A DNA stretch of 64,000 nt from Chryseobacterium daeguense DSM 19388. Its GTDB lineage: Bacteria > Bacteroidota > Bacteroidia > Flavobacteriales > Weeksellaceae. The DNA is taken from positions 124,001 through 188,000 of the forward strand of contig NZ_AUMT01000008.1 in NCBI RefSeq assembly GCF_000430825.1, written 5' to 3'. The position numbers and the translations under genes were made by a program. Positions 43,117-53,129 of this stretch are shown here, one piece after another. The first letter of the stretch is position 1, and every line of letters starts with the position of its first letter. Under the pieces are notes generated by a model. It saw only the letters and a list, made by a program, of their open reading frames with translations. It searched no databases and had not been told where the DNA came from.

Positions 43117-45444
43117 TTGAAATTTGAACTTTTGTCAATTCTCTACAAAAAAGAAGCTCCATTCCAGGTTTTTATTTCATTCAAAAAATATTTGGATGTG
43201 CTTGAGCATATCCGGTATAATGACCGTCTGGAGTATCGTGTAAATTATGCACAATCTTTAATAGAAAAGACAAAAAATTTTCAGGAGCTTAGAGACGGCT
43301 TTCAGGACACTTCCCTTCTTGAAAAACATGATGAGCTTATCAGGCTTTTACTGGCTGATCTTTTTCCAACAGGGCTTACCAACAATGAGATAAAAGCGGC
43401 TAGCATACCGCTTTCCAACATTACGTTTAATTATACGGAAAGATTTAAAAACATCCTGAAAGACGCCGGAAAAGATTTTGAAATTGAGCTAAGGAATATT
43501 GATGATGACGAATTTTACGTATTTTGCTGTTGCATGATCCTTCAGGCGTACTTTAAAAGGGATATTAAAAGTACCATCCCGTTTTACTATGACATCCCGA
43601 ACAGGCAAGGGATTATGAAGCATTATAAAATTACCGTTAATGCAGATTTCACCGAAATTTATCCTACAGAAAATGCCAAAATCCCATCAGAAGAAGTGAT
43701 TAACATGCTACTGGAAAATCTGGATGATTATAAACTCTGGAAAAAATATTTTCCTTCCCAATCCTGGATTTTGAAAGGATTTACCATCATTTCTCTGGTA
43801 GACTGTACTTCAGAAGTAGCACTTTCTGACCTGAAATCTACCATGATTCAGATTGACCCGGAAAATTTGTCTCCGGATGATAATTTAAAAGAGATATTTA
43901 AATCTTACTTTGATGTTGCCGAGCTTAATTTTGGGCTAATGCTTTTCAATAAAAAAGACCAAAGGCTTGAAAGAATTCCTATTTATGAAAGTGTTTTTAC
44001 GAATCATATTCTGGATTTCTGGATCAATGCCTTTGATGAGGAGACCAGGAAAAATACATTTAATAATCTCAATCATAACTCAAGGCCGATTGTAATATCA
44101 AATGTTGATAATCTTGATAATGAAATAAAATCCCTCCCATCTTTTAATATCTTAAAGAAGAATAAAATTAACAGCTTCATGGTGATTCCCATCATGAAAG
44201 ACGGTGATTTGCTGGCTATCATGGAGTTTACCTCACCTCTGGCCAATAGTTTCAATGGTCTTAAGCTCAAGAAAATGGAGTTTTTTACAGACATGATCTT
44301 ATTTTCATTAAACAGATTCAGTTTTGAGAAAAATTTTCAGATCGAGGCGATCATTCAGAGGGAATATACTACCATTCATGACAGCGTAGTCTGGAAATTC
44401 AGAAACGAAGCAGAAAAGTATTTCAACGCTTCCCTTTCCAAAAAAATATACACCCTAAAGCAGATTTCATTTAAAAACCTTACCCCGGTTTTCGGCTTTT
44501 CAGATATCCGTTCTTCATCGGAAAAAAGGTTTAATTTAATGCTTGAAGATCTTAATCAGCAGATTGATTCTCTTCACGGTATTTTTACATTGATAAATTC
44601 AGATTCAGAGAAATATTTACTGGCGCTCGATATTTTTGAAAATGAACTGAATAATGAAATTAAAGCAGACAGTGAGCAGCGTTTTCAAAGGCTTTTACGG
44701 GAAGAGATTCATCCTTTTTTACAAGCCAAGCTGGAAATTAAATCGTCCAGTGAAATAAAGGCTAAAATTAAAGATTATTTTACGCAGGTTTTTACTCAAA
44801 ATGATCTGTTTTATGGCAACAGAAAAAGCCTGGATGATTCTATAACTCTGGTAAACAGAAAATTAGCCGATATGCTGGATGAAAGCCAGGTACAGGCGCA
44901 GCAGATATTCCCTCATTACTACGAAAGATTTAAGTCCGATGGTGTTGAACATAACCTTTATACCGGCCAAAATATTGCACCTGAACTTCATTATCATTCA
45001 AAAGTAGTCCATAAGTTGAGATACTGGCAACTTAAAACGATCTGCAATATGGAAAGGGAAATGCAGAATTTCAAGAAAGATCTTCCGATTTCATTGGATA
45101 TTGCTTCATTAATTTTTGTGTATAATGAAAAAATCGATATCCGTTTCCGAATGGACGAAAAACGTTTCGATGTAGACGGCGCCTTTAATTCTTACTACGA
45201 AATCATTAAAAAACGGATAGATAAAGCACACATCAAGGATTCAACGGAAAGGATTACCTGCCCGGGAAAAATTACCATCGTGTATTTTGGGATGGAAAAT
45301 CAAAAAGAGTACCTTGAATATATCAACAAGCTACAGAAGAAAGAAATCTTAAAAAACGATGTTGAATTCTTAAAAGTAGAAGATTTACAAGGGATCACCG
45401 GGCTGCTCGCACTAAGGGTTTCTTTGGTAGAAATTGTCAATTAA
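43117..45444 (+). CDS. GAF-like domain protein, 775 aa
   Basis: A large soluble protein of a flavobacterial family that is usually annotated as GAF-domain protein. Residues about 255-410 look like the GAF domain: FDVAELNFGLMLFNKKDQRLERIPI, then NSFMVIPIMKDGDLLAIMEF and SLNRFSF. The N-terminal 250 residues and the C-terminal 350 residues are mostly helical and unassigned. There is no kinase or cyclase domain. The start appears to be TTG, as no ATG occurs until far downstream. It converges with the HD-PycTM gene with a 4-base overlap. The ligand is unknown. Confidence 0.72.
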   Translation: MKFELLSILYKKEAPFQVFISFKKYLDVLEHIRYNDRLEYRVNYAQSLIEKTKNFQELRDGFQDTSLLEKHDELIRLLLADLFPTGLTNNEIKAASIPLSNITFNYTERFKNILKDAGKDFEIELRNIDDDEFYVFCCCMILQAYFKRDIKSTIPFYYDIPNRQGIMKHYKITVNADFTEIYPTENAKIPSEEVINMLLENLDDYKLWKKYFPSQSWILKGFTIISLVDCTSEVALSDLKSTMIQIDPENLSPDDNLKEIFKSYFDVAELNFGLMLFNKKDQRLERIPIYESVFTNHILDFWINAFDEETRKNTFNNLNHNSRPIVISNVDNLDNEIKSLPSFNILKKNKINSFMVIPIMKDGDLLAIMEFTSPLANSFNGLKLKKMEFFTDMILFSLNRFSFEKNFQIEAIIQREYTTIHDSVVWKFRNEAEKYFNASLSKKIYTLKQISFKNLTPVFGFSDIRSSSEKRFNLMLEDLNQQIDSLHGIFTLINSDSEKYLLALDIFENELNNEIKADSEQRFQRLLREEIHPFLQAKLEIKSSSEIKAKIKDYFTQVFTQNDLFYGNRKSLDDSITLVNRKLADMLDESQVQAQQIFPHYYERFKSDGVEHNLYTGQNIAPELHYHSKVVHKLRYWQLKTICNMEREMQNFKKDLPISLDIASLIFVYNEKIDIRFRMDEKRFDVDGAFNSYYEIIKKRIDKAHIKDSTERITCPGKITIVYFGMENQKEYLEYINKLQKKEILKNDVEFLKVEDLQGITGLLALRVSLVEIVN

Positions 45445-46607
45445 AGCGATAGGAAAGCATATCCGAAAGACAATACCGAAATAATAATTCCCGCCATGAA
45501 AATCTTATACGTCGTAGATAAAAGCTTGTATTTTCTATCCAAAACTTTCCCCAGATAATACAAATCCTTCACCATAGAATCATAAATATAATCCCTGTCC
45601 TTAATTAAATCTTTCATTGCGCTGTTATAATCATCGAAAAGCATCCTGTTAAAATTACCAAAAAATAAAAGATTTACTTTTCTGTCTGCCACATCCTGTA
45701 ATGTAAATCTGGTTTTTGTAACATTGGGTTTGGTAGATAAAATAGCAAAAATAATCGTTAAAACACTAGACAACAATAAGATAAAACTAGGAATAATTAA
45801 ATGTGAATTTTTTGGGGTATCCAGTTTAGGAACCAGCACAGAAAGACATACAGAGATAATGATGGCATTTACAGAAAGTAAAATATTCGCTTTGCTGTCT
45901 GCAATATCGCTCAATCTTGTATGGTTATTCAAAGTGACTCTGAAAAGCGTATCGACACTTCTATCAGATTTTGGTTCTTTTTCTTTTTTACTTTCCGGCT
46001 CCTTTTTCACGTCTTCTTTTTCTAGTTTTTTCTCAATTTTTTTAATATTTTTTTCTTTCAAAGGCTGCCAGTTCTGCTTTGCGTATTCAGTGTAATAATG
46101 GTGCTTATTTTTAAGCATATCAAGGTTTCCTGCATTCCATTCATCGTTTGAAAAACATCTTACATTAGTAAGCTCCCATTCTTTTCTCAATGCATCGGAA
46201 ATATCATTATAATCATGGCTGGCAAAATGACTGCAGTCAGCATCTTTTACGATTTGTTCTAAAAGATTTTGTGGCTGATAAGTAATTTTTGTGGCCAAGA
46301 TTAAATTTTCAACATCTTTAATATAATTTTCAGGATAATTTTCTTTTTGGAGAAAATTTTTCATAATCTTTACTCCCTCCTCTTCATGCTCCTGAGCACA
46401 TTCTATATAACCTGTATCATGAAACCAAAGCGCCAACAGCACCTTTTCCTGATCTTCTTTGGAAATGGGTGTATTCTTTATAATTTCTTCTGCTTTATTT
46501 ACAGTATACGTAGTATGAATAAAATTATGATAAAAATATACAGAAGATAGCTTATCTTTGAATAAGATTTCAACGTAATCCTTGGCTTTTTGTAAAATGC
46601 TCATCAC
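45441..46607 (-). CDS. HD phosphohydrolase fused to a Pycsar-effector-like TM domain
   Basis: A 388-residue fusion. Residues 1-165 form an HD domain with the metal ligands H31, H63-D64 (LWFHDTGY) and D122 (IVKDADCSHF). A lysine/glutamate-rich linker (about 185-215) follows. The C-terminal half is a DUF5706/PycTM domain: TRLSDIADSKANILLSVNAIIISV, with membrane helices near 232-255, 260-290 and 365-388. In Pycsar defence, PycTM is the membrane effector activated by cyclic pyrimidine nucleotides. Here no cyclase gene is next to it, and the HD domain could degrade a nucleotide ligand. That interpretation is inference; the domain calls are good. Confidence 0.85.
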   Translation of the reverse strand: MMSILQKAKDYVEILFKDKLSSVYFYHNFIHTTYTVNKAEEIIKNTPISKEDQEKVLLALWFHDTGYIECAQEHEEEGVKIMKNFLQKENYPENYIKDVENLILATKITYQPQNLLEQIVKDADCSHFASHDYNDISDALRKEWELTNVRCFSNDEWNAGNLDMLKNKHHYYTEYAKQNWQPLKEKNIKKIEKKLEKEDVKKEPESKKEKEPKSDRSVDTLFRVTLNNHTRLSDIADSKANILLSVNAIIISVCLSVLVPKLDTPKNSHLIIPSFILLLSSVLTIIFAILSTKPNVTKTRFTLQDVADRKVNLLFFGNFNRMLFDDYNSAMKDLIKDRDYIYDSMVKDLYYLGKVLDRKYKLLSTTYKIFMAGIIISVLSFGYAFLSL

Positions 46608-46630
46608 TGAAATTTTGTTAATGTAAATTT

Positions 46631-49600
46631 ATGAATTTATCCTTGAAAACTCATCTAAAAAATACTTCCGTTATCCTTAGAGTAGTATTGTCGGCTGGAT
46701 TTCTATATTCCTGCGCAACATATAACGTAAAAAAGGGTAAAAACTTATCTGAAGTAGAAAATTCTGATATAAAATCTGAGAATGACTTTAAAATTTTCTT
46801 AGTGGGTGATGCTGGAAATGCAGATGAAATTCAGTCTCAGCATACGTTGGATCTTCTTAAAAGTCAGCTGGAAACTGCGGATAAAAATTCTATGCTCATA
46901 TTTTTAGGAGATAATATCTATCCTAAAGGAATGCCGGAGGAAACGGATAAAACTTATGCATTAGCAAAACAAAAGCTTCAGAATCAGCTTGAAATTACAA
47001 AAAGCTTCAAAGGAAAAACATTAGTGATCCCGGGAAATCACGATTGGTATCACGGTCTTGAAGGTTTAAAGGCACAGGAAGATTTTGTAAAAAATTATTT
47101 CAATGATAAAAAAGCTTTTCTACCGAAAAATTCTTGTGCGATTGATGATATCAGCCTGACAAAAGACATCAAGCTCATAGTAATTGACACGGAATGGGTA
47201 TTGCAAAACTGGGACAAAAATCCGGGAATCAATAAAAACTGCAACATCAAAACACGCGAAGATCTTTTCATAGAGTTTAAAGATTTAATTAATAAAAATC
47301 AGGATAAAAAAATTATCGTTGCCCTCCACCACCCGGTTATCAGCAGTGGAACACATGCAGGTTACAGCTCGGCAAAATCTCATCTTTTTCCTTTAAAAAG
47401 CAAGATTCCTGTTCCCGGAGTGGCAAGCGTCATTAATATTCTGAGAAGCTCATCCGGAGCAAGTCCGGAAGATATTAATAATCAAAACTATGCAGACCTC
47501 GCAAACCGACTGAAAAGTATTGTCCAGGAAAAGGAAAACGTAATTTTCGTTTCCGGTCATGATCATAATTTACAGTATCACGAAGATAGAAATATCAGGC
47601 AGATCATAAGCGGGGCCGGCTCTAAAGTAGACCCTGCAACTATCAGAGAACGAACAGATTTTTCTTACGGAGGAAGCGGTTTTGCTATACTAAACATCAG
47701 AAAAGACCAAAGCTCCGATGTTGAATATTTTTCAACAAAAGATAATAAACTGGAAAAAATTTCACATATCCAGGTAATTGATAAGCCGAAAGAATTTATT
47801 AATAATTATCCGAATTCTTTTCCTGTTACTGTAACCTCTACAATTTATCCTAAGAAATTAACAGAAAAAAGAAAATTTTACAGATGGCTTTGGGGAGAGC
47901 ATTACCGTAGATATTATGGAATGCCGATCGAAGCCCAAACTGCCAATATTTCAACACTTGACGGCGGCTACAGGCCTTTCAGGGAGGGCGGCGGAAACCA
48001 ATCGAACAGCTTAAGGCTGATGTCTCAGGATGAACAGGAATTTGTAATGAGAGGCGTTAAAAAAAGCGCTGTACGATTCCTTAACAATATGGCTTTTAAG
48101 AAAAGTACTTTCGGAAATGAATTGAATAATACTTTCCCAGAAAAGTTTCTGCTGGATTTTTACACCACCAATCATCCGTTTACATCATTTGCCGTTGGAA
48201 ATATGGCGGAAAAAATTAACCTTTTCCATAGTAATCCCAGATTATTTTACATCCCAAAACAGAAGGCTTTAGGTGAATATAACCTGACTTATGGAGACGA
48301 AATGTACATGATAGAAGAAAGATTTTCTTCTGATCCGAAAACACTGGCTTCTCTTGACAATGCTAAAGATGTAATTTCAACAGATGACGTACTGAAAAAT
48401 TTTAATAAGAATTACAAATATTCAGTAGATCAGGAAACTTATATCAGAGCAAGGATTTTTGATATGCTGATCGGGGATTGGGACAGGCATGCAGATCAAT
48501 GGAAATGTGCGGAATACAGCGATGGAGACAAAATAATTTACAAGCCAATCCCTCGGGACAGGGATCAGGCGTTCAGCAAATATGACGGTGCAGCATTCAA
48601 GCTTATCATGAATGTCCCGGCAATCCGACACATGAAAACATTCAAAGATGACATTAAAAGTGTGAAATGGCTTGCCATGGAACCTTATCCGCTGGACCTG
48701 GTTTTCTTAAAAGGTTCTGAAGAAAAAGACTGGATTGCGCAGGCAAAATATATCCAGGAACATCTGACAGACAGCGACATAGATGAAGCTTTCAAAAACC
48801 TTCCTAAAGAAGTTCAGGATGAAACCATTGCCGATATTCAGAGAAAATTAAAACTAAGAAAAACCAAATTAGAGACGTATGCTTCTCAGTATTATGATGT
48901 TCTGCAGAAGAAAGTTCCGCTTGCAGGGACTGTAAACCCTGATAAATTTGAGATTACAAAAACAGGCAATACTGTAAATGTAAAGCAATATAAATTAGAT
49001 AAAAACAAGGAAAATCCTGAGCTGGTATTTGAAAAAACATATAATGATACCAAAACAAAGGAACTTTGGGTTTATGGCCTCGAAGATGATGATATTTACG
49101 AAGTTTCGGGAGACGGGAATCCGAAAATGAACATCAGACTGATCGGCGGATATAATCACGACACTTATAATGTAGCCGATGGCAGCAAGGTAAAAATATA
49201 TGATTTCAAATCGCAAAAAAATACATATAATACCCACGGAGCAACGAAAAATATTTCTGATGATTACAACATCAATACCTACAATTACAAGCATCCGAAA
49301 TACAACTTTTTTGCAGGCTATCCGAATGCAGATTATAATCCTGATGACGGTGTAATCCTGGGAGTGTTGGCAAATTATACATTAAATAATTTCATTCGTG
49401 AACCGTACACTCAAAAGCATAGCTTAAAAGTGAACTTTTATACTGCAACCGGCGGATTTAATGCGGCCTACAAAGGAATTTTCAAAAAAGCAATCGCAGG
49501 TTGGGATTTTAATATTGATGCGGGTTTCACCACTCCTCGTTTTGCTGAAAACTTCTTCGGACTGTCCAATGAAAGCGAGTATGATAAAGATGTCATAGAA

Positions 49601-50347
49601 AGAGAATACAACAGGGCAAGGATTTCTAAATTTAATTTTGCACCTTCTATTTCTAAAAAAAGCTGGGCGAATTTATTTCATCAATTTCAATTAACTTTTG
49701 AAAATAATAAAGTTCAGAGAAACGGCGACCGCTTTGTAGATGTTTCATCGGATGTAAGGCCGGAGGTTTTCAAAAACCAACAATTTGCCGGAGCCAATTA
49801 TACATTCAGCTATAAAAATTTTGATAATAAAGCTTTCCCTACTTTAGGTTTGGAATTCACGGTAAATGCCGACTGGAAGGCCAATCTTTCCGATTTTGAA
49901 AGAAACTTCCTGATCCTTCGCGGAAGACTTGCATTTGATCAGAAAATAGACAACAGAGGAAATTTTGTATTTGCTAATTCCAGCAATGCAATGTGGATCA
50001 GCAATAATAATTTTGAGTTCTACCAGGCCGCAGCCATCGGCGGAAACAACGGAATGAGAGCCTTCAGAAACGAAAGGTTTTCGGGACGATCTTATTTCAC
50101 CAATAACTCTGAAATCCGCTGGGATTTTGGGAGGGTAAAAAACAATATTGTTCCTGCAAACATGGGTATTCTGGTAGGTTTTGATGTAGGACGTGTGTGG
50201 AATGACCATGAAGATTCCAAAAAATGGCATCAGTCTGTAGGTGCAGGATTCTGGCTGAGTATTGTTGAAATGTTCTCCGCAAGGCTCAATTACTTTACCG
50301 GATCAGATGGCGGAAGGATTTCTGCTGGAGTGGGAATGACTTTTTAA
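46631..50347 (+). CDS. Metallophosphoesterase lipoprotein fused to an outer-membrane barrel
   Basis: A 1238-residue protein. The N terminus has a lipobox (LYSC, C28), so it may be lipid-anchored. Residues about 53-370 are a calcineurin-like phosphoesterase with all its metal motifs: VGDAGN (D60), GDNIYP (D94-N95), GNHDW, LHHPV and GHDHN. A middle part of about 450 residues has SYGGSGF, IGDWDRHADQW and PIPRDRDQAF. The last 330 residues are strand-rich, with RAFRNERFSGRSYFTNNSEIRW and a terminal strand GGRISAGVGMTF, as in BamA/Omp85-type surface-antigen barrels. The phosphoesterase is thus likely displayed at the outer membrane. The substrate is unknown. Confidence 0.85.
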   Translation: MNLSLKTHLKNTSVILRVVLSAGFLYSCATYNVKKGKNLSEVENSDIKSENDFKIFLVGDAGNADEIQSQHTLDLLKSQLETADKNSMLIFLGDNIYPKGMPEETDKTYALAKQKLQNQLEITKSFKGKTLVIPGNHDWYHGLEGLKAQEDFVKNYFNDKKAFLPKNSCAIDDISLTKDIKLIVIDTEWVLQNWDKNPGINKNCNIKTREDLFIEFKDLINKNQDKKIIVALHHPVISSGTHAGYSSAKSHLFPLKSKIPVPGVASVINILRSSSGASPEDINNQNYADLANRLKSIVQEKENVIFVSGHDHNLQYHEDRNIRQIISGAGSKVDPATIRERTDFSYGGSGFAILNIRKDQSSDVEYFSTKDNKLEKISHIQVIDKPKEFINNYPNSFPVTVTSTIYPKKLTEKRKFYRWLWGEHYRRYYGMPIEAQTANISTLDGGYRPFREGGGNQSNSLRLMSQDEQEFVMRGVKKSAVRFLNNMAFKKSTFGNELNNTFPEKFLLDFYTTNHPFTSFAVGNMAEKINLFHSNPRLFYIPKQKALGEYNLTYGDEMYMIEERFSSDPKTLASLDNAKDVISTDDVLKNFNKNYKYSVDQETYIRARIFDMLIGDWDRHADQWKCAEYSDGDKIIYKPIPRDRDQAFSKYDGAAFKLIMNVPAIRHMKTFKDDIKSVKWLAMEPYPLDLVFLKGSEEKDWIAQAKYIQEHLTDSDIDEAFKNLPKEVQDETIADIQRKLKLRKTKLETYASQYYDVLQKKVPLAGTVNPDKFEITKTGNTVNVKQYKLDKNKENPELVFEKTYNDTKTKELWVYGLEDDDIYEVSGDGNPKMNIRLIGGYNHDTYNVADGSKVKIYDFKSQKNTYNTHGATKNISDDYNINTYNYKHPKYNFFAGYPNADYNPDDGVILGVLANYTLNNFIREPYTQKHSLKVNFYTATGGFNAAYKGIFKKAIAGWDFNIDAGFTTPRFAENFFGLSNESEYDKDVIEREYNRARISKFNFAPSISKKSWANLFHQFQLTFENNKVQRNGDRFVDVSSDVRPEVFKNQQFAGANYTFSYKNFDNKAFPTLGLEFTVNADWKANLSDFERNFLILRGRLAFDQKIDNRGNFVFANSSNAMWISNNNFEFYQAAAIGGNNGMRAFRNERFSGRSYFTNNSEIRWDFGRVKNNIVPANMGILVGFDVGRVWNDHEDSKKWHQSVGAGFWLSIVEMFSARLNYFTGSDGGRISAGVGMTF

Positions 50348-50395
50348 AGCAAATAAAATTGATTAAGAAAGCCAATTCGTTTGCTTAAAAACCAT

Positions 50396-50426
50396 AAAAA
50401 AACCGCAGAAATTTCTGCGGTTTTTT
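50396..50426. terminator. Bidirectional terminator
   Basis: A perfect stem AAAAAACCGCAGAAA / TTTCTGCGGTTTTTT. It lies between convergent genes and just touches the stop codon of the leftward one, so it can serve both. Confidence 0.88.
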
Positions 50427-51297
50427 ATTTTAAGGTAAACTGATACACATTTCCACCTTCTTTTTTGTCCTTTTCATCAGCAATAAGAAGCGTTTTATCA
50501 TCCATAAACGCAATAGCTTCCTTTTGGGAATTATGATTCAGTGATATTTTCTGAATTTTTGTTTTGCTGAAATCGTTTGCTGTAAAGCCGGTTAATACCT
50601 GAATATTTTTATGATTTAACAAAACAATTTTATCTTTCGTGCTGTTAATGGTTGCCGAAGTTATGGCTGCATCGCTATAACCGCCCTGAAGCTTTAATTT
50701 ACCTACCATTTTAGCTTCAAAGTTCCCTTCTTTATTAGGAATTTGGAAAACTAAAAAAGTTCCGTCAAAACCCTTACTTCTATTTTTAGTGAAAAGATAA
50801 AAATTGCCATCCATTTCTACAAAAGCTTCACAATCATAAAGCCAGTTTGATTTTTTTGGAGGAAATTCTGTCTGCCCTTCATAATGGAATTTTGTGGTCT
50901 GAACAACTTTTGTTGTTTTCTGAGCCGAGTCTTTTAAATCAACTTTTAAAATTTCAAGATCCTGTCTGTCATTTTCATTGTTTCCAAAATCACCAATGTA
51001 GATATTTCCGGAAGGATCGCTTGTAATATCTTCCCAGTCGTTGTTTTCAATATTTTCTACTAATACATCACTCATGAGATTTCCTTTCTTATCAAGACCG
51101 TAAATCACATTTTTATTGCCTTGATCTTCAATAGCCCAAATCATATTCTTGTCATGAGATATTGTAATTCCTGAAACTTCCTTCAGCTTTTTCGGAAGGG
51201 AAAATTCTATTTTTAAATCATCAGTTTTCGGCGAATCCTGTGCTTTCGGATTACAGCTGAATAAGAAAAATGCAGATAAAGCAAAAACACGTAGCAT
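50425..51297 (-). CDS. SdiA-regulated-like lipoprotein
   Basis: A 290-residue protein with a lipoprotein signal (FFLFSC, C15). The body is a beta-propeller-like repeat of strands, beginning KEVSGITISHDKNMIWAIEDQGN and continuing with NDWEDITSDPSGNIYIGDFGNN and KSNWLYDCEAFV. This is the pattern of the SdiA-regulated/YjiK-like family, whose function is unclear. It should lie in the periplasm or outer membrane. The gene is monocistronic and ends in the bidirectional terminator. Confidence 0.72.
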   Translation of the reverse strand: MLRVFALSAFFLFSCNPKAQDSPKTDDLKIEFSLPKKLKEVSGITISHDKNMIWAIEDQGNKNVIYGLDKKGNLMSDVLVENIENNDWEDITSDPSGNIYIGDFGNNENDRQDLEILKVDLKDSAQKTTKVVQTTKFHYEGQTEFPPKKSNWLYDCEAFVEMDGNFYLFTKNRSKGFDGTFLVFQIPNKEGNFEAKMVGKLKLQGGYSDAAITSATINSTKDKIVLLNHKNIQVLTGFTANDFSKTKIQKISLNHNSQKEAIAFMDDKTLLIADEKDKKEGGNVYQFTLK

Positions 51298-51405
51298 ACT
51301 TATTTTTTTAATTTTTTAAACTGAAAATAAGAAAATCTTATATTTTTCTCTAAGGTATTAATAATCTGCTGATGAACGATCTTCCGTGTAAGATTTTCAC
51401 CTCGC

Positions 51406-52173
51406 CTATTGTAAAAGCTTAGCTTTTTCCCAAAGAATATCCATTTCTTCCAGTGACATTTCTCCAAGCTTTAAATTCTGTTCTGTGGCAAGCGTTTCCA
51501 TTTTCTGGAATCTAGAAATGAATTTTAAATTGGTTCTTTCCAATGCGGAATCAGGATTAATCCCGGAAATTCTTGCATAATTAATTAATGAAAAAAAGAC
51601 ATCTCCCAATTCCATTTCTTTTTTATCAGGATCCTTTTCTTCATGAAATTCGCGGATTTCTTCATCTACTTTCTTCCAGGCATCTTCAGCATCATGAAAT
51701 TCAAAACCGATACCTTTTACTTTATCCTGAATTCGGTATGCTTTTACAAGGCTCGGTAAACTTTTCGGAACACCACCCAGAATAGACGTATTGCCTTCTT
51801 TTAATTTTAATTTTTCCCAGTTCTGCTTTACTTCTTCTTCGTCTTTCACTTCTGTATCTCCGTAAATATGAGGATGGCGGAAAATCAACTTTTCATTCAG
51901 GGAATTAATAACATCTGCAATGTCAAAGCTTCCTTTTTCCGAGCCTATTTTAGCATAAAAAACAAGATGAAGCAGAACATCTCCCAATTCTTTCTTTATT
52001 TCCTGTAAATCTTCCTGCAAAATAGCATCTGAAAGCTCGTAGGTTTCTTCCAACGTAAGATGACGAAGAGATTGCAACGTCTGCTTCTGATCCCACGGGC
52101 ATTTTTCGCGAAGATCATCCATAATATCTAATAATCTTCCGAAAGCTTCCAGTTTTTCCTGTTTGGTATTCAT
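51406..52173 (-). CDS. mazG: Nucleoside triphosphate pyrophosphohydrolase
   Basis: Hydrolyses NTPs and dNTPs to the monophosphate and pyrophosphate, for house-cleaning or stress control. The 255 residues hold two MazG domains. In the first, the magnesium ligands are E42-E43 (LTLEETYELSDAI) and the E62-LGD65 helix, preceded by CPWDQKQT. The second domain, from about residue 160, has a similar EIREFHEEKDPDKKEMELGDVFF pattern. The length matches E. coli-type MazG. Confidence 0.95.
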   Translation of the reverse strand: MNTKQEKLEAFGRLLDIMDDLREKCPWDQKQTLQSLRHLTLEETYELSDAILQEDLQEIKKELGDVLLHLVFYAKIGSEKGSFDIADVINSLNEKLIFRHPHIYGDTEVKDEEEVKQNWEKLKLKEGNTSILGGVPKSLPSLVKAYRIQDKVKGIGFEFHDAEDAWKKVDEEIREFHEEKDPDKKEMELGDVFFSLINYARISGINPDSALERTNLKFISRFQKMETLATEQNLKLGEMSLEEMDILWEKAKLLQ

Positions 52174-52468
52174 AATTTAAGAATTGAAGTCATACAAATT
52201 TAAGGTAAAATCTTCTGAATGTCCTGTATTTGTACAAATTTATTGGTTACCCGCAAAGGAGCAAAAGCTTACTTTGTAACACTTTTTAAGACGCAAAAAA
52301 ACAAAGATTTTGGGTAAGGATGGTGATACTTTAATCTATAAAAATCCTTACATTACTAAATTTATCGAAGATAAAATCCTTGTGCCATTGCGAATAACGA
52401 ATTACTTTTAAACAAAAAACCTCACCATTTCTGGCAAGGTTTGCATTATTTTTAGGTCAAATTAATGA
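52174..52468. other. Intergenic region between mazG and the DUF5606 gene
   Basis: About 295 bases. It holds the terminator of the DUF5606 gene at its right end and otherwise no gene or clear repeat. Confidence 0.4.
52416..52442 (-). terminator. Terminator of the DUF5606 gene
   Basis: AAACCT...CCA pairs with TGG...AGGTTT across a short loop, and on the minus strand it is followed by T-rich sequence. Confidence 0.7.
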
Positions 52469-53026
52469 TTACCCTTGTTTTCTGTGTGTACTTTTAGGAG
52501 CAGATTTTGCGGCAGAAGTAGCTTTTACTTTTGGAGCTGCCGGTTTTTCAGCTTTTGCTGCTTTTTTCGGAGCTTCTTTTTCAATGCTTACTTCTTCTGC
52601 CGGCTCACCGTCCAATGTTTCAGGCTCTGCTTTTACGAAGCTTTCCGGAGTGATGTATCCTGCTTTCTGAAGGATATTGTACCACTGAGCCAATTTCTTG
52701 ATGTCAGAAGCATACACTCTTTCCGTATCATAGTTTGGAAGTGAAGCCGTCATGAATTCCTTTAGTTCTGCATCGCTGGATTTGTGAGCGATTGCTTCTT
52801 TATAATCGTAGTTTTTAGCAATATTTTCAAAAACTTCGAACAAAGGAACTTCTTTATCAACTGTAAACATCGCGATATTATCCAGTAAGCTCACCTGGCT
52901 GGAGTTTCCAATGCTTACTTTTTTCTTCGTCGTAACATCTTCAATAATAAACCCGTTTCTTAATTGGGAAACTAATTTGTAAAGTCCTGGCTTTCCAGAG
53001 ATTGAAATTATTTTTTCTAACAACAT
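52469..53026 (-). CDS. DUF5606-family protein
   Basis: A 185-residue protein of a Bacteroidota-specific family. The conserved part is the first 125 residues, which begin MLLEKIISISGKPGLYKLVSQ and include GFIIEDVTTKKKVS and NYDTERVYASDIKKLAQWYNIL. The last 60 residues are a low-complexity Ala/Lys/Pro tail (KKAAKAEKPAAPKVKATS) that is likely to be disordered. The function is not known. It lies about 100 bases downstream of def on the same strand. Confidence 0.85.
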   Translation of the reverse strand: MLLEKIISISGKPGLYKLVSQLRNGFIIEDVTTKKKVSIGNSSQVSLLDNIAMFTVDKEVPLFEVFENIAKNYDYKEAIAHKSSDAELKEFMTASLPNYDTERVYASDIKKLAQWYNILQKAGYITPESFVKAEPETLDGEPAEEVSIEKEAPKKAAKAEKPAAPKVKATSAAKSAPKSTHRKQG

Positions 53027-53129
53027 AATTTTATTTTTTGTAAATTCTGCAATCCGTTTTCACTACTTCAGACAAGCTCCGCATGAAACTTTTTGCGCTT
53101 TAATATTTATTTTTTTAATCCTTGTTTAC

